DNA from: Amblyornis subalaris | Taxonomy: Eukaryota; Chordata; Aves; Passeriformes; Ptilonorhynchidae | NCBI GenBank assembly: GCA_018881555.1 | Contig: JACAXG010000104.1 | Location: 2,252,887 to 2,316,886, forward strand | DNA: 64,000 nt | Direction of reading: 5' to 3' | In this document: positions 24,698-38,000 of the stretch, one piece after another | Position numbering within the stretch: position 1 is the first letter of the stretch | Layout: every line of letters begins with the position of its first letter | The notes under the pieces: generated by a model | Seen by the model: the letters and a program-made list of their open reading frames with translations, nothing else | Databases searched by the model: none | Told to the model about the DNA's origin: nothing | Made by a program: the position numbers and the translations under genes

Positions 24698-24735
24698 CCA
24701 GGGACAAGTTAATGGGCTGCATTAACTTGCCTTGG
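24698..24735. other. Strong hairpin / inverted repeat
   Basis: Arms CAAGTTAAT (24705-24713) and ATTAACTTG (24721-24729) are perfect reverse complements around a 7-nt loop, GGGCTGC. The stem continues outward with CCAGGG (24698-24703) against CCTTGG (24730-24735), with one bulged A at 24704 and one G-T wobble. That gives about 15 base pairs. A further AGCCCA at 24685-24690 can pair with TGGGCT at 24713-24718, so alternative folds exist. The stem is too short for a typical microRNA precursor, so function is unknown. Confidence 0.7.
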
Positions 24736-25269
24736 AAAAATTTTTGTAACCAGTGAGGGATGGGCACTGAGGGTGCAGTGCTTCCACAAGCACTTTCCCA
24801 GGCAGTATAGCCAGAAGTTCCTACCCTTCTCTGTTTGATATTTCCGCCTCTGTGCCCAAATTATTGACCTCCTACTGTCTTCTGTCTTGTAGCTATGTTA
24901 ATGTGACTCTTGAGTGGGGAAGCTGTAAAACAGGTCGGTTGAAATGACCTTTGTGTTAAAAATGCCAAAACCACCCACATGTGACCCCTGAANCTTATTT
25001 CTTATTCCCTTCTACTCCCTCAGAATGTTTATTTTCATTGTTTGTTATTTTTTAGATTTGCTTGATTTCCTCAACAGTTTCAGCACGCCTTGCTGAGAGG
25101 ACAGGAGTGCATGGATGGGGAATGTAGGAGGCTCTTAAATCAGTCTGTACCAGATTTATAGTGTGGATTATAATTTATAAGATTATAAAGTGGAATTTGC
25201 ACCCTTAGGACCATTCAGGGCCTGGGTACTAACTTTATTAGTCTGTAAGGTGTCTGCTCAAATAATGGG

Positions 25270-25358
25270 TTATTGGTATATTGTTTTTTCCCTAAAGAGA
25301 GGTTCACAGAAGGAAGGGGTCAGCTGTGGCATGTTGCATCTTTGTTTGGAACACAGAG
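25270..25358. repeat. Unclassified ~90-bp direct repeat, copy B
   Basis: This is the second copy of the block at 22946-23035, in direct orientation and about 2.3 kb downstream, inside the same intron. It shares the core AAAGAGAGGTTCACAGAAG and GTCAGCTGTGGCATGT exactly. Flanks on both sides are unrelated to those of copy A, so the duplication is limited to this short unit. It could be a short dispersed repeat or a local duplicative insertion. Confidence 0.85.
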
Positions 25359-28286
25359 CTTAGGATTTAAATGTGCCAGTGAAGATCTGTTCAGTCTGAA
25401 GTGGGGGGACATAGGGAAATTGCTGCCATATGGGTGAAAACCACACAGGAGTGTGTGAGGTTTTCCTACCCTCCCCAATCTGAGGTCCTGATGAGTGTCA
25501 GGCTTCAGAAAGAAATTAGTTCAGATGAGAAGAATGCTTTTACTTCATCATTGCTGGTTATTGCTGAGAATCTAACTTTTAGAAATGTAATTTAAACTAA
25601 GTTTTGAAATTACACCTTATACTGTTCAACACGCATGGCTGTTTCCTGCCACCTTCCATGCAGTGTCTAAAAGCTTAAACAGATGCAGACTCTGCAGCCT
25701 GGGGCCACTCTGAGGAAACCAGCAGGAGTGGTGGGTGCCTCAGGTGTGAGATTCAGAGTCTCTGGATGCTGTCTGGAANCCACCCAAGTCTTGAGAAAGA
25801 GCACAAGACAATGGGCTCCGGTTTGAGATTGTGCTGAAGAACCACAAAGAGTAAAATGTCCTGTAAATGAGTGGTGGTAAATCTTTCTGACCTCTTGTGT
25901 CGGGTTTATCTTCAGGGAGAATTATAGGTTCTTATCGTGCAGTGTCAGGTCAAATGACAGGTGCCAACAGCTTGTGATTATTGGCCTAGATTTAACCTAG
26001 TTCTAGTGCTGCTGGAAGTTGTTTGAGCCAGGTCAGACGCAGGTCAGCCAGTGACAGAGCAGTGACTGTAGAGTAGGGCAGAACCTGACCATGCTCAGCA
26101 CCTGCACTGTGGTTTATGTGGGTCTGGTGATGAGGAGGAGGAATGTGAGCTGGGTGAGCATATAGACATGCCTGGTGCAAGTGAAGAGTTATCAACAGAA
26201 GTTTTGAGGGATGCTCCTGCATGCAGAGAACTGTTTAATAGGGCAGATCAAACATTCTGCCCTATCAATAATATATCTTTGTATATGTTTAGACTGGCCA
26301 AACTGTAGGCCCTTTTTTTACTGCCACTCTTTTTTGTTTCCCTAGTAGATTTTTCTTCTTGGATCATTTGTTATGCAGTGAAAACTCCTGGATTATAGCC
26401 AGCCCAGTCAATAAGTTTCAGTCATTAATAAGACTTGCTTGTGTGCAGAGCAAACAGTGCTGTTCAAACAGTTTTCTAATCAAAACAGTTGTAACACCAC
26501 GTTAACTCCCTCAGAGCTGGAGGCACGTGCCATTGCCAGTGAACACTTCGTGTTACAATCGTGTACTGACTTTGTGGTCAGACCCACCTGGGTTATCCTG
26601 CCATCCTTGATGCGAAGAGCAGTGGAACTCCCTGCTGAAAGAGGGTGCAGTGATCACACCATTTATGCTCTGTACGGGTACAGATATTGGGAAACCATCC
26701 TTGAGTTTTCTGCAAGGCACTCCCTGCGTGGGAGGTGACTGTGAATGAGACTGATTGCGGTGACGGTGTTTGGAAAGTGTGTGCCATGCTGCAGTCGAGT
26801 GGAGGATTTCTGCAAGGGATTAAAGGGTACAGTGAGGATAGCAAGCAGTGAAAGTAAACAATTTCAAGTGAGGTCCAAAGCAATTAGTGGAAGGTCATGC
26901 ATTTAGATGTATTCCTCTCACAGTGTTTTAGAGAAACTACGTTCCGCACAAACCACTGTGGTTAGAGAATAAAAGTAGAAGCTTTGAAAAAACACAGCCA
27001 TCATCACATAGATTCTCAGTAGAATAATTCAGTGTCTTCTGTTCAGGTGTCTTATTTACCCTTTCTGCCATATTATTTTATAGGTTTATGTAATTTAATT
27101 ATTACTTTTCTGAGAAGTTTCAGGTGGCTTGCTCTGCATATCCAATAAAGAGTCTGGTAACGAGTCTCTCTTGTTAATCTCTAGTTAAATGTTTGCCAGG
27201 AGATGGATCTGATTATCTCTAAAGGACAAGCAGCAGAAGGAGCGTGCTGAGGGTAAAATGAGCAAGACTTGGCAATAGTGGGTCAGAAGTTCTGTGGAAG
27301 CTAGAGCAGAAACCTTGGCAGATATTATGGAGGGCAGATGTGGAAGAATGGCAGAGTAGTTTAGGAATTGGGACTGGAAATCTGGAAACTGTCACCAGAA
27401 ACAGCCTGAGGTGATAGAAGAATGCAGCAGCAGCTGCAGCATGGTACAGGGAGTAGCCCAGCAAACAGGGGGGCTGGGTGAAGCCATCCAGCTAAAAGAA
27501 AAGGCCATAATTTGAGGGAATGCTGGTGTGTAATAACTTGCTGCTAGGACTTCTGTTAAGCTTTTAGACTTCAAAAGGGGGAATGTTTTGCATTCACTAC
27601 TTTTGTAGTCTTCCATCATGTGTTTTTTCTTTTTTTCTTTGTAAATGTGTTCTTTTAACATTTGCTAGAGTAATGTGTTACTAACATCTGGTCAAACTAC
27701 GTGAATTTAGGAAGTCTTGGAAATCTTTTCCCCACAAAACTATATCCATTGGTGAATCCTATCTAAAAACATTTGGTTAAAGAAGGTCTGTGTTTTTGTA
27801 ACAAAGCAGTGGTTGCAAACTGTATATGAGCAACTCACTCTAGCAGCGAAAGTCTACCCAACCACATTGACAAACCCCAGCTTCCTTGAGCCTCGTGAAT
27901 GTCTCTGACTGTCCTGGATTTTTTCACTTTGAACATGCTGCTTTGCTCAGTGCCTGGGGAGCCACCCAACACAAAGCAGCTTTCTGAGGATCACGTGCTC
28001 CTCAGGCATGCCACGCTCAGCTTTGTGTATACAAAGAAAGACACTTGGAAAAAGTTTCATTGCCCCTCAGAGAATGCTTTGCATACTGCCTGAGAGAGAC
28101 TGGGCAAGCCAGAAGTTTCTGCTTTACACACACATTGNCCCTTTGCATGCATGTGAGTTGTCAGTTCACAGCCAGTTCATGGGACTGGCTGCTGTTACCG
28201 TTCCTACCAAAACAGCTGATTTGGTAGTGGTAGTAGTGGTAGAAAAAGGTGAGGGTAAAAACTCTACAGTGTTTTGGGGTGGGGTT

Positions 28287-28307
28287 CCCCCCCCCCCCCC
28301 CCCCCCC
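28287..28307. repeat. 21-nt poly-C run with G-rich left flank
   Basis: Twenty-one consecutive C residues are preceded by GGGGTGGGGTT (28276-28286). The G-blocks can pair with the C-run to make a hairpin, and the opposite strand is a G21 tract able to form quadruplexes. Length is unlikely to be reliable in either the assembly or replication. Confidence 0.9.
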
Positions 28308-28945
28308 ATGGTCAGGGATAGCACTTGGGTGGCTCTTGGTGGTGGAATGCAAACTCTGAAAGATTTGAGTGAGGGAGATAGCTCAACAGGGCCTCTAAAT
28401 GCAGATCTGGGAATCTGTTGTAACTTGACATCTCTAGTTGTTTCCTTTCTCCTACAAAACTATATAGTGAAAAGCCTCATCCTGAATTATTGTTGGCAAT
28501 AACATATGCATGGAACCTTTAATTTGGGATTGTTATAGACATCAGCCTCAAAAATCTCTCTGCAAGTTTCCAAGCTTTTCTTCCCACAAGTTTAATTGCA
28601 TGTCAGAGAAGTAATGACAGTTTTGCTATACGCATACTTACAAGCTTGTCTGCAGAGTGCAATGCTTCGCTCTGCTAGGTGAGTATGACTTTAGGAATTT
28701 TCAAGTCATTCACAATATGCAGTGGAAAAAGATGTTCATCAGAAGTGTATGATCCGTCAGGATTGTGCTCATTATTATGTATTGTGTAAAGAAGTATGCG
28801 CCAAAGAAATCTTTCCTTGCTCTAAAATGTTTCTTGAACAGGACATTCCCTCAATTGTTGTTTTAAAACTTGGTTTTGTTGGAACTGTACTTTGGGAGAG
28901 CTACAGCATGTCTTAAACTGTGCTTCTGGTTTGTTTTATTTTCAG

Positions 28946-29040
28946 GAAAGGTAGCTATACAGAAGGAAGATCTGCAGAAGTATCATAACAGAGACACCTG
29001 GTTTCAACTCCAGCATGTTGATGCTGATTCAGAAGTACAG
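28946..29040 (+). CDS. RASA3: RASA3 exon 4: last C2A strand and linker
   Basis: This 95-nt internal exon has acceptor TTCAG before 28946 and donor GTGAGA at 29041. The first two bases complete the Gly codon begun in exon 3. Then 31 codons read [31 protein letters not shown], and it ends on a codon boundary (phase 0). It covers the last part of the C2A beta-sandwich, including the aromatic TWFQL strand common to GAP1 family members, and the acidic segment that leads out of the domain. The match to RASA3 is essentially exact; RASA2, as I recall it, differs at many of these positions. The splice sites are canonical and strong. Confidence 0.97.
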
Positions 29041-32000
29041 GTGAGATTGTTAAGGAAATATCTTGGCAAAGGAGTATTTGTAGAAAGGCCATGGCAGTTT
29101 TATGGGTTTCATAGCTCTAGAACAGATATGTTGTTTCCCTACAGAAAGGAAGTGTAGCCCATGATTATGGTTTGGGTTTCGGTGATAAATGTAGGATGAG
29201 TTACAAGTGTGCATAAATCATTGGGAGTCAGGATTCTGCCTACAGAAATAATTAAAACTATCTGAACTATCAGGGTCACTGATAAACACTCCCTTCCTTG
29301 TATCTCAAGTATCAAATAACTTCAGGCCCTATAAATAATGGATGATTCCTCAGGGAGTGGAGCCATCTTGAAAATAGTGTCTGCAGGTACTGTTTTAAAT
29401 AATTGCGTTGGCAAGTTGTCACAGGAATGGCAACAAGTAGATCTTAAATGTGAAAAACATTCCTTGCCAGATTTCTAGGCCCTCTTCCAAACAATAGGAA
29501 TGCTGATAATTGTATTACTGCAGCCCTAAATTACATTTAGGGTTTGGTACTTTGCAGATTTTTGCACACAGTGAGACTCCTCTTTTTTTGTACTTACCCG
29601 CTTTTGAAGCAGATTCTATTTTCTATTATGGTATTAGATCTTGTGAAAACAGTCATAACAAAGCAAGAAATCAACATGATGTAGCAGGATACCAAGTCAG
29701 TTACTTTTTTTTTTCTCCTGTAAGTATATATTACAGATCACTTTTGAACCACAATATTTGCTTAGGGGGAGACATGAACATCTGACCTGTGCAAAAGTCT
29801 CAAATAAATGCAAGGGGAAATGCTGCATAGATACTTCTGTGTGGTAGGGTTGGACACGGTGTTTTGGCCTTTCAGTCTGCTTGCAGGTCTGCACATACCA
29901 GGCTGGAACATGACACTTAAAATGCACACACATTCCAACAGACAGTGTGGTTGTGTATGGTGGAGCATATGTAAAAATACATGGAAGATTAGATTTTCTT
30001 TTTATTTGGAGAGACAAATAATACACTGTTGTGCATGTGATACAAAGAAAGCGTCATGACAGCCTGTTCAGTATGTGACATTCTCTTGTAAAATATTGAT
30101 CCTCTTTAATGCCACATTTCATTGTCACTGGTGATGGAAAGGCTTTTAACAGGCCTTTGAGATCTATTCTGTTTAGCCTGGTCTCCCTGTCTTCTTACCC
30201 CAAAGCCTCTTATGACAGTGCCTTTAGAACAATAGCTTGAGTGTTTATTTCCTGTAGGATATGAAAACTTTCCCTTTGTAATTTATCAGTTGAAGAAGGC
30301 CCATATTTAGATAAGCTTCTGCATAGTTTATTTTGTTACAATATTTATACAAGAGTGAGCTTGTGGGAGCTCTTTTAGACCAGGGTGCTTTCTAGGACAG
30401 CACTGGTAACGTGAGTTGCAGGCAGCTCTAGGTTTTGGAGGGATGAGGAGCACAGTATTTTCTAGGAAGCATGTTCTCTGTAGTTGTACAGTTTATCACT
30501 TCCGCTGTTTGCATCCTTACAAGAGCCCAACTGTTAAAAGCTGTTGCTGGGCTCCATGATAAGCATTTATTGCACGTAGTGTAAATATGAACAGTGCTCT
30601 GATGATTTTATCCATTTACTTAAATGTTCCTTGGCCTTTATATTAAGGAGTCTGCAAGAGGTCTTGGTTTTCTATAATAGTGGGAGCAGATTTGTAAATA
30701 TTTTTTATAAATTCCTATGCAAGTGAAGATAGCCAAATTAAGTGTTCTTGTGTTTGTATCTTTTTACGTTTGCAATATCTCAGTTGTTTTTCTAAACACT
30801 TTTTCATTTATAAGAGAAAAGAGAATACTTGTGTTAAGGGTGAGTATTATGCAATGTTACTCAGTTTTCCTTCAATTCTAAGAAAAATAGTTTAAGAAGT
30901 TTTTAATAGTTAACATTTGTAGTGAATCATGCAAATACTAGTACAAAGGCAATTTTAATGTGCCAACTATAATTCTAGCAGTTGTTTCCATATAATCTAA
31001 TGGGTTAAACATGGAGCTGTATGCCAGGGAACTCCTGCATCTTCTGGTTTTGTCAGTCAGTGGCTCTAGTACTATTTTTCTGTGTTGTAGACCACTTCAT
31101 GGCTATTTAGGTATGCTTCACAGCACTGTGTTGAGGTAAGCTACTGTCACTCCCACACTCTGAATACAGTGAGAGTAAGTGTCAGAAAGAATGTGACTTG
31201 CTTGAGGTTATACAGTCAGAGTGAGGAATTGAAAAAAAAAAAGAGACCAGGTTTCTAACTCTATCTAATTTGTTAGGCCATGATATGAAAGAAACTGAGT
31301 AACGATAATAAGCCTATGTAGGACTTTTCTTTACCATGTGCTAAGTCTGAAAATACCCAGGTTTTAAGCAGACCAGCCAGCACACTCAGAAACTCAAAAC
31401 CACCTTAAAAACAATGGGGTGTTGAAATATTAGTGATATTGGATGCTGTGGTTCTCATGGCCCACTTCTGAGACACATGTAACCTCATTTTTCAGAACTG
31501 AGAGACGGATTTGAAATTATGGATAATAACATTTGTGGTGTAAGAACTGATATTTTGAGCTGTCTATCTGAAGTTTAATGAGGAGAACTTAGAATTTTGT
31601 TCAACGTGGTTTCTATCTCATTAGTATGAGTTCCTATATACTTGAAAAAAATCAACATGTAAGTATTAATATTGTATAACTTCATCAGAGATTGCTTCCA
31701 AGGTGTTTAGCTCAAGACTTTGAATTCAGTTTTATGGTTTTACAACATTGCTGATTTTTACCATCTCATAAAGGTGCTTTGTATTGTCAGGAGTGAGATT
31801 ATGGCTTCATAAATTTTATTGCAGATGTTACTGGCAGCAGGACTANGTTAATTGTTAGACTACACAGATATGAGTATTACTGTCGGATGCTTTAATGCCA
31901 CCTCCATTTACTGCTTGACAGCAAGTAAAGGAGTCTGGCATGATTGCTCATCTTGAAGATAAAAAGAGGGCATTGTCTGTCTAGGCTAAGTTCTGGTGAG

Positions 32001-35000
32001 AGGCCTGTGATCTCACCCCCACATTGTGTTCAGTCTCACATGGAGCAGTACAGGTGGGACTGTGCAGCTGCTCTGCCTACAGATGCAGATCAGGCATTAC
32101 TGCCCACATGTCTTCTGTGGTTTTGGTTTCTCATTTGGTCTAGCAAACTTAACTATTGAGATAATCAGCATCATCAGGTGCATCTGAATTTCCCTTTGAG
32201 TCGGTGGGAAACAGTAGCTCCCAGAGCACAGGGCTGTGTCATTCAGCAGTGGACTGTAACTGCCTCTTGAGGCTGACAGGCTTTTATTCTGTTGGTACAT
32301 CAATGCCCCCACATTTTACTGGCTGGCTTTGCTCTCGCTAGTTTGAAAATAACATATTGCATAGTCTGCTCTAGTCCTGTCAATGTATATTCTGGATGCT
32401 GTTTAGATGTAGCTGGATGATGAAACAGCAGTTGTGCTCTAGGTGATTAAGCTTGAGCTGCTCTTTGGAGAACAAATGATGAAGCTCCAACTTGTATTTA
32501 TGTTTGGCATACAAATATGAAATGACATGATACCTGAATATTTCCTTTTAAAATATAGAATAAAATGTTAAATGTGATCAGGAAGTTTTCTTATACAGAG
32601 TGCAGAATGGAAGTTGACAGCAGCCATTAATGCATAATTTATGGCTTAACTTTACAGACTGAAAAACTTGTTCTGAAAGTATGAAGCTATAACCAGGTGG
32701 GTTTGTGCACATTTAGCTGAAGGAATTTTAAGTTCCTGTCTTCTGATGGAGCCTGGCTCCTCCTCAGCACTGTGCCCAGAGCTAAATATTGAGTGCCTGA
32801 CAGTACAAGAGACCAAGCATTTCAGTGAGAGGTAGAACAGGAATTGAGCCATTACTGAAAATGGTTTAACTTTTGTGTTGAAATAGATTATGAACAGTCA
32901 GGCAGCTTCAGCTGGAAGGGAGGGGCTAGAGGCAGAGGAGACAACATTGTAAGCTGTTTGAGGTCAGTTATGAGCATGATGTTGCACACTTTACATGGGA
33001 TATGTTTCTTTTCTACTAATCATTTGTCTTTCAGGACCTGCTATATTGTCATTCTCATGCCTTTTGAGGTCTGGAAGCAAAAATTGCCATGCTATTGTGC
33101 ATACATCTCTTTTGATCCATGAATGTTTTCCTTTTATTCACAGAAGGAAGTTTACCCAACAGTAACTGATTCAGATATTTGCCTAGGGCTGTAGATGACA
33201 GATGCTCTCAGTGGTCCATGTGTTCTCAGTGGAATTTAAGCCCAAGTGCACATGCAGCCTTTAAAAGGCCTTTCCTGTTTTTGAGTAGTTTTCTTGTTCA
33301 TGTTTTTTTCACATTAAGGTCATAGTTCAAGTCGGTTTTGTGAAGTTTGAGCGTTGCAGCCTAAATACCCTTTGTGTCCATATAATCAGTGAAGTGGTTA
33401 AAGATCCAGAGATATTCTGATTAATATCTATATACACCAGCATACTCCAAACCATGTAGTCTGTATATGCCAAAGCATAAAGGAGAGTTAGATTATTCTG
33501 ACATGTTTTCCTGTGCAGGCTCTTGTTTTAAAAGTTCCCCTTTTCAAGTGTGCTTTGAGTTACTTCCTCCACCTCATTGACAAATGTGAAATAGTCATGT
33601 CCTCTTACAGCTGAGTTCTCAGTATTAAATGACAGAATGCTTTTCCAAAGCCAGTTATGCTCAAGGTCTTATGTAAAACTCATTGTTGGGGCAAAAAAAG
33701 TCTGACAAAAACTCGAAAACTGCTCATTTCCCCTTCCTTCTCATAAGAACTTTGATGTGTCTGAGACATATCTATTTGGCTAGCAACTTAAAAAAAAAAA
33801 GGCATGTAAAGGGCAGATAACCAACCCTGAGGAAGCAAATTGTCTCACATTTTAACCTTCTGTACTCAAAGCTTTGTGCAAAAGATTTACTGATGTTAAG
33901 TACTTTCTTCAGACACTAAAAGCCCTTCCTTCTCCTTTCACCACATTAGCATTTTGTCTGGAGGCCTTTGACTATTGTTGATTAAACATGCCTGTTCTTG
34001 AGTATTGACTGATATGAGTGTCATGTGGTGTACTGTACTGCATTAGTGGAAAACATTACCTATGTTTGGAGAGTACACCTAAAATTCTTTTGTCCTGCTG
34101 GACATAACTACTGGCTCTGAAATGCTGCCTGTATATTAGCTAGAAGAATCTATCCAAGGCGTGGCGTGCTGCTCAAAAAAACCTTTCCTCTTTATCAGCA
34201 CTTTCCCATTGAATGCAGAATCTGTATCCCAAGGGTCAGGCTTCATGAATGAAATCTTGGCCTTCCCAGGGTGGGAGTTTTGCCATGAGTTCATCAGAGC
34301 CAAGCTTTCACCACAAGCTTTTTAATTAGCTCTTCTTCATTCAATCTTGTGTGACAGAGAAGTTTATCCCAGATCTGTGGAGGAAGCTGGAATTGTGTTA
34401 CTTTGTTATTTTTATTCACCTTATCTTGATAATATTGTGGAAGTTTCCAAGGTCTCTCCCATATCTGCCTGCTTCCTGTTCTGTATAAATCAATGCTCTT
34501 TATATATGTGGAGCAAATCGTGTTGAACTGTGATGGCTCTGTTGCTAATTGTTAGTTAAGAATAACAAGATACAAGAGATAATTGTCTTTAGGAGCAACT
34601 GTATAGGGCAGTTTGACTCCAGTAATTGATAGAATTACATTGTCTGTTGAACAGTTAAGAGCATTGCACGCCCACTGTCCAACACTGATGCTTACCATCT
34701 TTGTATAGGTATTCTAGCGTAAAAATGAGTCACTGATGCATTTTGTACAACCTACTGTAAGCATGGGTAAATGCAAATTGTGAAAAGAAGAAGCTGCTTC
34801 CAGGTTTGGTATCAGCTTTCCACCACACACAGGAAATGAATGGGTGTTACCCTCTATTTTTTGAACGGTACCTCTTGGGTTTCTGTTTTATAGTTGTTTT
34901 GAAAAGAGATGACATGTCTATTTTGATAGGGCGGGGAGATTCTCAAGGCTAGATGCCTACTGACAAGATCATTTGAGACAACTGAACCATGCATTAGCAA

Positions 35001-38000
35001 TGGTAAATAATGTTTGTGGTAAAGGGAAAGAGCAGCAATTGACCAGATCCTGCTTTGTGGCAAGACTTCCTCTCTATGTGAATGTAAGAGCACAGTATTC
35101 AGACTTACTGGCACAAAAGGCTAAGACAGTCAATCAGGTTTTGGTCTTTTGCTCTTCAGTAGCTAGTCTGTAACATGGCATGTGGTAAGGAGCACCTACT
35201 GCTGAACAATGAANGTACATAGTTTTAAAGTAACGTACGTGCGTTTTGTATCTGTAGAACACAATTTGTCTGGGGAAGTGAAACCCTTTCACTTAAAACA
35301 TCTACATATTGTATCTCATCAAAGTATTTGAGAGGAAAACATGATTAATTATAAGGATTTTAACCATATGGCAGTATTCTTCCTTTAGAGAAACAGGAAG
35401 CTTAACATTGTGCCACATGAAGTTGTTTGCCAGTTGCTGAGCAATTCCGACATGCTTGCACATATGGAGAGCAAGCAGACATCAGTTCCGCTTTGCTTAG
35501 CATTTATGAATCCATGCAGTGTTGAATAGATCTGTTGCGCTTTCCTCAGCAATAGACTGCATTTTATTCCAGTTTCTTGTGTGCTGCACTGTGGTCCAGC
35601 AGGCAGGCTGTGATCTCTAGCATGATCCTTAGACCTTTCCCAGCTGCCTGCTGCCCTCTGCTAAAGCAAGGAGCAGCTGTTACAAGCAGCAAATGTAGAC
35701 AGCAAACAAACTCGTTCCTCCTCCTGCTCTCAAACCTACTGTTAGACCTGACCTTATGTGAGGCTGCTGATAGTGCTGCAGGGCTGGATTTACCTAAAGC
35801 AGTAGCTGCACCCTTGGTCTTTCCCACTCCCTCAATGGCAGAATTTAGTGAGCCCTTAGTGTCTGGCTCAGTTTTCTTGTTTGCTTTTAAGTTTTACTGG
35901 TGCCAGAAAGCGACATCTCAGAAAGTTGGCTAAGAGGGTTTCAAAGTAGACAGGATCTGCCCTATAACGTTTGCTATATCCTGAAATAAAATTTGGAAAG
36001 ACAGAGAAAGCTAACAGCACAGGTTATTCCCTAGTTTGGAATGGTCACTGTGCAGTGCTGAGTTCTTCCAATGCTCATTTCTCCAGAGAGCTTGAAGCAA
36101 GGGAAAATAAACCAACACACCAGTGCTGTCACAGTCCTGAATCTGAGATTCCAAAGACAATGCTGTGCTATCATGAGTCAGTCATGGGCTATGGTTCATA
36201 TGGTCGCTTCTTAGCCTAGCCCTCTCCTACAACTCATGTCTATTACATCTCTTCCCTCCTCCATCTCCAGGAACTGGGGTGAGATTGCCTGCAGTCNCTT
36301 TCTAGCAGCAGGATGAGGAGCCAAAAGTGGGTCCCAGTCCCTCTTTACACACTACTAAGCAATAAGCAGAGTGGAGTTGTGTTGGGGAAAGTATCCCCAT
36401 ATGGGATAAATGTTTAGAAAACTTCAACGCAGGCGCACTCTCACTGTGAGGGGAAAAGTTCCAGCAAAATTGGATAGGCTAGTGAGAAGTAGAAAGGTGG
36501 GTGACGACAAACCTCTTGTCCAGCAGGCTTACTAGTAGACAAATACCTTTTTCAGGAGTTTTTGTGATATCAGCTATTGTTCTTTTGTAGAAGAGGGAGT
36601 TACTGTGCTGTGTCAGCCCTGTGTATTAAGAATGGTGACTTGATACTTAATATTCAAGCAAACTGATTGTGTATTTTCTGGTTTTGTTTAACATTAGCAG
36701 TGAAGACTTGTTCTTTTCCTTTGATGTTCTTAAAAAGGGAAAAATTTCTAAAAAATTTGACAGTAACAAAAAATATGGAGATCTGGTTGATACTTGTTAA
36801 AAATGATATAGGAAACTTGGGTAGATTTGGCTCCTGTCTTTTGAACTTAGGTGGACTGACAGTCATCTGTGCATCTTCTGGAGCCTCAGATATAGAGCAC
36901 ATAGGTTCCTGGTATTTGTCAGTGCTTCTTCATAAATATTTCCCTGAAAAACCAGATTGTATCTGTTTTGAGCTAGGTCGGATGTTGCATCTGAATCTAC
37001 AGTCAGTGGTTCATGTGGGGTGTGTCAGCTTCCAGGGCAAAACGTGTGCATGTAACTGCACTCTGACACAGCTCCCGGTGGCGTCCTGGTGACTTTGCAA
37101 ACACTTCCTCTGAGGCCTTGGTCAGGATGCTAAAACCGCTTCATGCCAGGATGGCAGAACTTTGTCATAAGAGTAACTTTAGGATAATCTGTGGTCACGC
37201 GTTTTCTCTTTTCCTTTAATGTATCGCGGTTAAATTAAACCACAAATTTGCAGCTGCTGGAAACATGATACAGGTAGGTAACATTTGTATACTTTTATTT
37301 GCTTCATAACTGTTTTCTAGTGTTTCAATCCAAAGTGACTCACAGCTGCATTCCAAGGAGAAAGGAGGTGGTTGGAGACAGGCTCTTCCTGTATCTATAA
37401 AACCAGGACTGAGTCTGCCTTTTCTTTGCAAACTTGCGATCAGTTTCAGTTTGGTTTTCAGGTAACTGTGTGTGTAGTAAAGGGTATATTTAACAAGCAT
37501 AGTATAATTTGCTTTTTCCTCAGTAAGGCCTTTCAAAAGTTTTTTTTGTTACTGATTTCATTTTGAATACTCTCTGCTTCCCTACAAAAAATTCAGTCAA
37601 CTGATGGCTTCCTTAATCAATAACTGAAAACTGGAAGCGGGCTGGCCCCATTATGTGATGTTAGATGTGATTAGCAAGGATGTGTGACCTGTGAACCCAC
37701 CCTCCATATCACCCAGAGTTTATGGAAAAGGAAGTGTTCAGCAGTAGAATTGGCACTCCTTCAGCTTGTTCCTTGAAAAGGGGTCCTACTCTTCCAAATG
37801 AGAAGGTTGTGCTAATAAGCATAGCTGCTTTTAGGAACATCCTGAAATATATTTTTAATGGAAATGTTTTGGTAGTTAATACATTCTACCTCAGCATTGT
37901 CAAACCTCCAGATTTTTCTCAGAATTTTTTTGTTCTGCTAAGGGGAAAAAAGCTTTATAGTCTTGTAACCCAGGACTGAGCCTAGACTCAATCCCTGGCT

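Larger units (their letters stand above)
16900..28945 (+). other. RASA3: RASA3 intron 3 (12,046 bp, phase 1)
   Basis: This intron runs from donor GTATGT at 16900 to acceptor TTCAG ending at 28945. Recognisable contents are an antisense CR1 at 18472-19368, two copies of an unexplained ~90-bp repeat (22946-23035 and 25270-25358), a hairpin at 24698-24735, and a GTA/GTG-rich stretch (about 28220-28243) leading into a 21-nt poly-C run at 28287-28307. The open frame over the poly-C run, 28008-28502, contains a polyproline artefact and is not considered coding. Elsewhere I see only unique intron sequence. Confidence 0.9.

Noticed and set aside
28008..28502. 164-codon open frame
   Set aside because: It is kept open partly by the poly-C run (polyproline) and GTG repeats, contains an ambiguous base, and has no domain.
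36667..37092. 141-codon open frame
   Set aside because: No protein signature, overlaps another frame on the opposite strand, and lies in unique intron sequence.
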